NCBI GenBank assembly: GCA_958423465.1
Contig: CATZRD010000067.1
Span: forward strand, 1 to 5,692
DNA from: an uncultured Oscillospiraceae bacterium
GTDB lineage: Bacteria > Bacillota > Clostridia > Oscillospirales > Oscillospiraceae
Direction of reading: 5' to 3'
Length of the DNA stretch: 5,692 bases
A program made the position numbers and the translations under genes. A model generated the notes under the pieces. The model did no database searches, was not told the DNA's origin, and saw nothing but the letters and a program-made list of their open reading frames with translations. Within the stretch, counting starts at the first letter, position 1; each line of letters starts with the position of its first letter. Positions 1 through 4,007 of the stretch are shown one piece after another.

Positions 1-98
1 CCGCCCGTGGGTGCGGGAACCCACAAAAGCAATTGGAAGGGCAATTCAAATCCCCACTCCGCCCCATCGGGGCGGAAGAAGCCCCCCCGCAGGGAGAC
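1..98. other. Non-coding left edge with two hairpins, unassigned
   Basis: No convincing gene is visible here. Two perfect inverted repeats stand out. The first is GTGGGT (7-12) with ACCCAC (19-24), loop of 6. The second is CCGCCCC (59-65) with GGGGCGG (69-75), loop ATC. The 6-mer at 1-6 could also pair with 70-75, so alternative folds exist. Neither hairpin is followed by a T-run. The segment may be the 3' untranslated end of a gene or RNA left of the window, converging on the SEDS gene. A short GCAATT direct repeat occurs at 29-34 and 41-46. I cannot assign it to a known RNA family by eye. Confidence 0.35.
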
Positions 99-130
99 AA
101 AAAAAGGACGGCCCCCGGCCGTCCTTTTTT
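99..130. terminator. Rho-independent, probably bidirectional terminator
   Basis: An 8-bp GC-rich stem, GGACGGCC (106-113) with GGCCGTCC (117-124), closes a CCC loop. It is flanked by seven A (99-105) on the left and six T (125-130) on the right. Read on the minus strand, it gives a stem followed by a run of seven U, starting 9 bases after the TAA stop of the SEDS gene. It therefore terminates that gene. The T-run on the other side makes it equally able to stop plus-strand transcription entering from the left edge. Confidence 0.92.
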
Positions 131-138
131 GCGCTCGT

Positions 139-1305
139 TTATGTTTTCCTCAGCCAGTCCGGCAGGGACCTGGCCCGGACGCCGGAGACGATGCCCATGG
201 CGGCGAACAGCGTCACGACGGAGCTGCCGCCGTAGCTGACAAAGGGCAGGGTCAGGCCGATCACCGGCATGACGAACAGGCACATTCCCACATTCTCCAC
301 CGTCTGGAAGATCAGCATGGCGCCGAAGCCCACGCAGATCAGGCTCCCCATGGTGGTCTTGGCGATGCGGGCGGTCTGGAAGCACCGGTAGACCACCAGA
401 AACTCCAGCAGCAGGAGCAGCAGGCAGCCCGCCAGCCCCAGCTCCTCCCCGCAGACGGCGAAGATCAGGTCCGTGTGCCGGGCGGGCAGGTTGGTCCGCC
501 ACGCCGACTGGGTCTGGATGCCGTGGAACAGGCCCTGGCCGAAAACGCCCCCGGAGCCAATGGCCATGAGGCTGCGGGTCTGCTGCCAGCCCTTGTCCAT
601 CACGTCGTAGCTGTGGTCAAAGATGACCTTGAACCGCTCCACCATGTAGGAGGGCATCTTGTCCAGCAGCACCAGGGCCGCGATCCCCAGGGCCATGACC
701 CCCGCCCCGGCGGCGAACCAGTACCAGGCCAGCCCCGCGGCGCAGGCCATGCCCGCGTAGATCATGAGATACACCAGGCCGCTGCCCGCGTCCCCGGAGA
801 TGACGAAGATCCAGCCGAACATGAGGGCCATATGGGCCGCTGGCCAGAACAGGGAGCCAAAGCCCCGCATCCGCCGCTCCTCCCGGAACCAGGCCAGCTG
901 CCTGGCCATCAGGATGGTGTAGGTGATCTTCACGATCTCCGCCGGCTGGATGCTGGTGAGGCCGGGAATGGCGATCCAGGACTTGTTGCCGGTGCCGTCG
1001 TCCTCCCCCAGGAAGATGAGCAGGGCGATGAAGCCCAGGTTGAAGAGGAGGAACAGCTGCCACTTCTCCGCGTAGTGCTCCATATCCACGTTGGAGGCGA
1101 TGAAATAGGCCGCCACGCCGATGGCCGCCGCCGCGCCCTGGATGATGAGCCGCCGACGCTGGACCTCCGGCCCCAGGTAGTTGGTGGCGCTGGCGATGAG
1201 CACGATGCCGAAGGCGGTCAGCGCCAGGCACAGGCACAGCAGCACCAGGTCCGCTCTTTTCAGCATCCGCCGGGTATCCTCCCAGAACCGCGTCCATCCG
1301 CCCAT
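139..1305 (-). CDS. FtsW/RodA/SpoVE family SEDS peptidoglycan glycosyltransferase
   Basis: A 388-residue polytopic membrane protein. SEDS proteins polymerise lipid II into glycan strands and work with a class B PBP transpeptidase in elongation (RodA), division (FtsW) or sporulation (SpoVE). Visible family signatures are W110 and IQPAEIVKI (119-127), GSGGVFGQG (250-258), LPARHTDLIFAVCGEELGL (273-291) and LTLPFVSYGGSS (351-362). D279 in the HTD motif matches the catalytically essential aspartate known in RodA. Hydrophobic spans at about 19-40, 53-71 and 83-100, and later stretches, fit the usual ten-helix fold. The length is normal for the family. I chose ATG at 1303-1305 because GGAGGTGA lies 4 bases upstream; the reading frame stays open to 1491, but that part overlaps the promoter region. 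One oddity is that the usual QPDxGTA-like motif reads SGDAGSG (170-176). The gene stands alone, divergent from tsaE, and no PBP or mre/min gene is in view, so FtsW, RodA and SpoVE cannot be told apart here. Confidence 0.93.
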   Translation of the reverse strand: MGGWTRFWEDTRRMLKRADLVLLCLCLALTAFGIVLIASATNYLGPEVQRRRLIIQGAAAAIGVAAYFIASNVDMEHYAEKWQLFLLFNLGFIALLIFLGEDDGTGNKSWIAIPGLTSIQPAEIVKITYTILMARQLAWFREERRMRGFGSLFWPAAHMALMFGWIFVISGDAGSGLVYLMIYAGMACAAGLAWYWFAAGAGVMALGIAALVLLDKMPSYMVERFKVIFDHSYDVMDKGWQQTRSLMAIGSGGVFGQGLFHGIQTQSAWRTNLPARHTDLIFAVCGEELGLAGCLLLLLLEFLVVYRCFQTARIAKTTMGSLICVGFGAMLIFQTVENVGMCLFVMPVIGLTLPFVSYGGSSVVTLFAAMGIVSGVRARSLPDWLRKT

Positions 1306-1354
1306 GGCCTCACCTCCCCCTTCCGCCGCAGCGGTCTCTGAAACGGTCATGGTA

Positions 1355-1383
1355 AGTCTACCACACATCCCGTTTCCTGTAAA
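1355..1383 (-). promoter_or_regulatory. Sigma-A-type promoter for the SEDS gene
   Basis: Read on the minus strand, -35 TTTACA (1383-1378) is followed by a 17-base spacer and -10 TAGACT (1360-1355). A TG one base before the -10 makes it an extended -10. Transcription would start near 1348, leaving about 43 bases of leader before the ATG at 1305 with its strong Shine-Dalgarno. An AT-rich stretch just upstream of the -35 (about 1391-1417) could act as an UP element. This arrangement argues against start codons upstream of 1305. Confidence 0.72.
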
Positions 1384-1410
1384 CCGGGAGAGTTTTGATA
1401 TTTTCGTGAA

Positions 1411-1441
1411 TTTTTTCTTCTTCCCCCCTTTCCCTCCTTCC
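1411..1441. other. 31-base pure pyrimidine tract in the divergent promoter region
   Basis: Every base from 1411 to 1441 on the plus strand is C or T. The tract lies between the two divergent promoters and occupies the place where a -35 box for the rightward promoter would be. The opposite strand is a purine tract upstream of the SEDS promoter. It is directly visible in the sequence, but its function is unknown; it may be a spacer or affect DNA flexibility. Confidence 0.6.
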
Positions 1442-1448
1442 ATTTCTA

Positions 1449-1457
1449 TGGTATACT
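1449..1457 (+). promoter_or_regulatory. Extended -10 promoter for the tsaE-tsaB operon
   Basis: TGGTATACT is an extended -10 element (TG-n-TATACT, with the -10 at 1452-1457). The expected -35 position (1429-1434, TTTCCC) falls inside the pyrimidine tract and matches the consensus poorly, so the promoter would depend on the extended -10. A start near 1464 gives a leader of about 26 bases with GGGAGG at 1477-1482 ahead of tsaE. Confidence 0.6.
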
Positions 1458-1489
1458 GCGTGTTTAGAAAAATCGCGGGAGGACGAGCC

Positions 1490-1912
1490 ATGGAATATCT
1501 CTCCCACAGCGAGGCGGAGACCGAGGCCCTGGGCCAGGCCCTGGCGGCGCGCCTCCGCCCCGGCTCTGTGGTGGCCTACCGGGGGGACCTGGGGGCAGGC
1601 AAGACCGCCTTTACCCGGGGACTGGCCCGGGGACTGGGCTGCCGGGGGCGGGTCACCAGCCCCACCTTTACCATCGTCAACGAATACGAGGGGCCTACGC
1701 CCCTGTTCCACTTCGACCTGTACCGCCTGGGGGACGAGGAGGAGCTGTACGACATCGGCTGGGAGGACTATCTGGCCCGCCGGGGCGTGTGCGCCGTGGA
1801 GTGGAGCGAAGCCTTCTCCGCCGCCATGCCGGAGGGGACCGTCACCGTCTCCATCCGCCGGTGCCAGGACCCGGACCAGCGGCGGATCACCGTGGAAGGA
1901 GGCGGACTATGA
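1490..1912 (+). CDS. tsaE: tRNA t6A37 biosynthesis ATPase TsaE
   Basis: A 140-residue P-loop ATPase, a normal length for TsaE (YdiB/YjeE family). With TsaB and TsaD it forms the bacterial complex that transfers the threonylcarbamoyl group from TC-AMP (made by TsaC/TsaC2) to A37 of tRNAs reading ANN codons; TsaE ATP hydrolysis resets the complex between cycles. Visible motifs are Walker A GDLGAGKT (32-39), the switch-like SPTFTIVNEY (57-66), HFDLYRL (74-80, with the Walker B-type aspartate) and VEWSE (103-107). The start at 1490 is set by GGGAGG at 1477-1482 with a 7-base spacer. The frame is open upstream of this, but that part overlaps the divergent promoters and the SEDS gene. The stop codon overlaps the tsaB start (ATGA), so the two are translationally coupled. 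The protein is cytoplasmic and probably essential, as in most bacteria. Confidence 0.96.
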   Translation: MEYLSHSEAETEALGQALAARLRPGSVVAYRGDLGAGKTAFTRGLARGLGCRGRVTSPTFTIVNEYEGPTPLFHFDLYRLGDEEELYDIGWEDYLARRGVCAVEWSEAFSAAMPEGTVTVSIRRCQDPDQRRITVEGGGL

Positions 1913-2610
1913 AGCTGCTGGCCATGGAGACCACCGCCAGGGCGGCCTCCTGCGCCGTGCTGGAAGACGGCGCGCCCATCGCCTCCGCCTGGCAGGCCGC
2001 GGGCCTGACCCACAGCCGCACCCTGCTGCCCATGGTGGAGGATATGCTGAAAAACAGCGAGCTTCTTCTGGGAGACATGGACGCTCTGGCCGTGGCCGTG
2101 GGGCCGGGGTCCTTCACCGGTCTGCGCATCGGCGTGGCCGCCCTGAAGGGGCTGGCCTGGGGGGCGGAAAAGCCCTGTATCGGCGTGTCCACCCTGGAGG
2201 CCATGGCCTGGCCCCTCAGCCATCTGGAGGGCATCGTGGCCTGCGCCATGGACGCCCGGCGGCAGCAGATCTACAACGCCGTCTTTCTGGCGGAGGGCGG
2301 GTCCCTCACCCGGCTGCGGGAGGACCGGGCCGTCTCTCTGGAGGAGGCCGCGGCGGACATCGCCGGACTGGACGGCCCCATCACCGTGGTGGGGGACGGC
2401 GCGGAGCTGCTCTATGACCGGCTGCGCCGGGAGGGGGCGGACTGCCGCCTAGCCCCGGCCCACCTCCGGCTCCAGAGCGCCGTGGGGGTGGGCATGGCCG
2501 CCTGGCGGCGCTGGCCGGCGGAAGCCGTCAGCGCCCAGGCCATACGCCCCAGCTACCTCCGCCTCAGCCAGGCGGAGCGGGAGCGGCTGGCCCGGCTGGG
2601 AAACGGGTAA
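1909..2610 (+). CDS. tsaB: tRNA t6A37 biosynthesis scaffold TsaB
   Basis: A 233-residue ASKHA-fold protein (YeaZ/YdiC family) that dimerises with TsaD and bridges it to TsaE in the t6A37 complex; TsaB itself is regarded as a scaffold, not the catalyst. The N-terminus MKLLAMETT, then HSRTLLP (35-41), the signature GPGSFTGLRIG (65-75), MDARRQQIYNA (114-124) and the C-terminal RPSYLRLSQAERE (213-225) are all typical. Length matches the family. The start at 1909 has AAGGAGG at 1896-1902, 6 bases upstream, and overlaps the tsaE stop by 4 bases. In many Firmicutes rimI and tsaD follow; neither is seen here. The DNA after the stop is a hairpin block and then a different acetyltransferase. Confidence 0.96.
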   Translation: MKLLAMETTARAASCAVLEDGAPIASAWQAAGLTHSRTLLPMVEDMLKNSELLLGDMDALAVAVGPGSFTGLRIGVAALKGLAWGAEKPCIGVSTLEAMAWPLSHLEGIVACAMDARRQQIYNAVFLAEGGSLTRLREDRAVSLEEAAADIAGLDGPITVVGDGAELLYDRLRREGADCRLAPAHLRLQSAVGVGMAAWRRWPAEAVSAQAIRPSYLRLSQAERERLARLGNG

Positions 2611-2616
2611 GGGCCT

Positions 2617-2677
2617 GTTCCTTTTTCCTGAAAGAAAAAGGAACCAAAAAGAACTTTTTCGCGAAACTCTGTTTCGC
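2617..2677. repeat. Hairpin block after tsaB, possible dispersed palindromic repeat
   Basis: Two perfect inverted repeats lie close together. The first pairs GTTCCTTTTTC (2617-2627) with GAAAAAGGAAC (2634-2644), an 11-bp stem with a 6-base loop. The second pairs GCGAAAC (2661-2667) with GTTTCGC (2671-2677), a 7-bp stem with loop TCT. Between them AAAAAG (2646-2651) and CTTTTT (2654-2659) are also complementary, but with only 2 bases between, so an ordinary hairpin there is unlikely. The block is AT-richer than its surroundings. It has no canonical stem-plus-U-run on the plus strand, so it is at best a weak terminator or attenuator for tsaB. I suspect a dispersed repeat of this bacterial group, but the window holds only one copy. 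Confidence 0.55.
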
Positions 2678-2697
2678 CTGATATGGAGTTGTCATAA

Positions 2698-3249
2698 ATG
2701 AAAACGCTGGAGACGGAGCGGCTGCTGCTGCGGGCGTTCCGGGCGGCGGACGCCGGGGACTGCTTCGCCTTTCTCTCAGACCGGGAGACCTGCTGGCTGG
2801 ACGGCGGGTACGAGCCCACGCCGGACACGGAGGAGGAGCGGCAAAAGCTGATCGCCGCATTCACCGGTCAGGAGGACCGGTTCATGGTGGAATACAAGGC
2901 CCAGGGCCGGGTGATCGGCACCGTCCATTTGATGAAGGACGGCCGGCGGAGGGTCCCCGCGTGGGAGCTGGGGTACGTCATCAGTCCCGCCTTCCGCCGC
3001 CGGGGACTGGCGGAGGAGGCCCTCCGGGAAGTCATCCGCTGCTGCTTTGAGGAGCGGGGCCTAGCCATGGTCACCGCCGGCGCCGCCGCCTGCAACGCCC
3101 CTTCCCTGGCGCTGCTGCGCAAGCTGGGCTTTGTGCGGGAGGGATTCCTCCACAAGGCGTTCCGCTATCCACCGGCAGGCATCGTGGATCTGGAATGCTT
3201 TTACCTGGATAAAGAAGATTGGCAGAAATTCAATCAAACTATGGAATAA
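2698..3249 (+). CDS. GNAT family N-acetyltransferase, RimJ/RimL-like
   Basis: A 183-residue protein of the Acetyltransf_3 (RimJ/RimL) branch of the GNAT fold, which moves an acetyl group from acetyl-CoA to an amine of a protein N-terminus or small molecule. It opens with the typical ETERLLLRAF (5-14). Motif A is LGYVISPAFRRRGLAEEAL (91-109), where R100-R-R-G103-L-A105 fits the acetyl-CoA pyrophosphate loop R/Q-x-x-G-x-G/A. CNAPSLALLRKLGF (132-145) is the usual motif B region, with N133 and S136 in the expected places. The start at 2698 has GGAG at 2685-2688, 9 bases upstream. It sits where rimI often follows tsaB, but its motifs are RimJ/RimL-like and the hairpin block separates it from tsaB. 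I would not call it RimI, and the substrate is unknown. The last 15 codons are noticeably AT-richer than the rest. Confidence 0.85.
   Translation: MKTLETERLLLRAFRAADAGDCFAFLSDRETCWLDGGYEPTPDTEEERQKLIAAFTGQEDRFMVEYKAQGRVIGTVHLMKDGRRRVPAWELGYVISPAFRRRGLAEEALREVIRCCFEERGLAMVTAGAAACNAPSLALLRKLGFVREGFLHKAFRYPPAGIVDLECFYLDKEDWQKFNQTME
3219..3247 (+). promoter_or_regulatory. Possible weak promoter for upp
   Basis: TTGGCA (3219-3224) and TGGAAT (3242-3247) are 17 bases apart and lie in the AT-rich end of the acetyltransferase gene. Transcription would start near 3254, immediately before the upp ribosome binding site. The -10 match is only 4 of 6, so this is tentative; upp may simply be read through from the upstream genes. 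Confidence 0.25.
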
Positions 3250-3269
3250 ACGAAGGGAGAGCACCAACC

Positions 3270-3905
3270 ATGTACAGCGAGAAAGTCCACATCGTCAACC
3301 ACCCCCTGGTAGCCCACAAACTCACCATCCTCCGGGACAAGAACACCTCCACCAAGGATTTCAGGGACCTGGTCTCCGAGATCGGCATGCTGCTGACCTA
3401 CGAGGCCACCCGGGACCTGCCCCTGACGGAGAAAGAGGTGGAGACTCCCATCTGCAAGACCATGGCCCCCACCCTGAAGGGGAAGAAGTTCGCCGTGGTG
3501 CCCATCCTTCGGGCCGGTCTGGGCCTGGTGGACGGCGTGCTGCGCATGGTCCCCTCCGCCCGGGTGGGCCACATCGGCCTGTACCGCAACGAGGAAACGC
3601 TGGAGCCTGTGAAGTACTTCTGCAAGATGCCTAAGGACGTGGCCGAGCGGGACGTTCTCATTGTGGACCCCATGCTGGCCACCGGCGGCTCCGCCATCGC
3701 CGCCATCCAGTTCATGAAGGAGTACGGCTGCACCAACATCAAGCTGATGGTGCTGCTGGCCGCCCCCGAGGGCATCGAGCGCATCCAGAGGGAGCACCCG
3801 GACGTGGACATCTACTGCGGCGCTGTGGACAGCCACCTCAATGAGAACGGCTATATCGTCCCAGGCCTGGGCGACGCCGGCGACCGCATCTTCGGCACCA
3901 AGTAA
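3270..3905 (+). CDS. upp: Uracil phosphoribosyltransferase
   Basis: A 211-residue cytoplasmic salvage enzyme that converts uracil plus PRPP to UMP and pyrophosphate. It aligns by eye almost end to end with the well-known E. coli Upp (208 residues). Visible are NHPLVAHKL (10-18), LLTYEATRDLPL (41-52), VVPILRAGLGLVDGVL (76-91), YRNEETLEPV (105-114), the PRPP-binding loop VLIVDPMLATGGSA (129-142) and the uracil-binding C-terminus GYIVPGLGDAGDRIFGT (194-210). The start at 3270 has GGGAGAG at 3255-3261 with an 8-base spacer. The frame is open upstream to 3219, but that part overlaps the acetyltransferase and lacks family similarity. The gene follows the acetyltransferase by 20 bases and no PyrR-type leader is visible. 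This class of enzyme also sets sensitivity to 5-fluorouracil. Confidence 0.98.
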   Translation: MYSEKVHIVNHPLVAHKLTILRDKNTSTKDFRDLVSEIGMLLTYEATRDLPLTEKEVETPICKTMAPTLKGKKFAVVPILRAGLGLVDGVLRMVPSARVGHIGLYRNEETLEPVKYFCKMPKDVAERDVLIVDPMLATGGSAIAAIQFMKEYGCTNIKLMVLLAAPEGIERIQREHPDVDIYCGAVDSHLNENGYIVPGLGDAGDRIFGTK

Positions 3906-3969
3906 GGTAAAGGGAGGGGAGGGCCTTCTGTTCCCGCTCATAGGGACACAAGATGGACCCGGCCTGTGT

Positions 3970-4007
3970 GTAAGGGGGCGGGCGGCGAGAGCCGTCCGCC
4001 CCCTTAC
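3970..4007 (+). terminator. Strong hairpin terminator after upp
   Basis: A 17-bp stem pairs 3970-3986 with 3991-4007, containing one G-U pair (3982 with 3995) and closed by the GNRA-type tetraloop GAGA (3987-3990). The following bases on the plus strand are T-rich but interrupted (about 9 T in the 15 bases 4008-4022), while the minus-strand side has no U-run. It thus best serves upp, 64 bases downstream of its stop. Its GC content resembles the host segment, which places the element boundary to its right. It would also block transcription running toward the recombinase. Confidence 0.8.

Noticed and set aside
29..75. tRNA-like segment with a TTCAAAT loop and a following 7-bp arm, perhaps tRNA-Sec or the 3' end of a tRNA
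   Set aside because: The possible anticodon stem has a C-C mismatch, the T-loop reading lacks a 5-bp stem, and no T-arm or CCA end follows the 59-75 hairpin.
7..1341. Long open plus-strand frame of 444 codons antisense to the SEDS gene
   Set aside because: It mirrors a gene with clear family motifs, its translation is low-complexity H/G/P/Q/R-rich, and it has no fitting ribosome binding site. Such frames are common opposite high-GC genes.
1369..1388. Imperfect palindrome CCCGTTT...AAACCGGG over the -35 of the SEDS promoter as an operator
   Set aside because: The arms pair only with an extra C, the stem is short, and no regulator gene is nearby to support an operator.
3906..3925. G-rich run after upp as a possible G-quadruplex
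   Set aside because: Only three runs of three or more G occur, so a standard three-tetrad quadruplex cannot form from this strand alone.
3234..3941. Minus-strand open frame of 235 codons opposite upp
   Set aside because: It lies entirely over a gene that matches Upp end to end, and its composition (G, H, V, D rich) is that of an antisense shadow.
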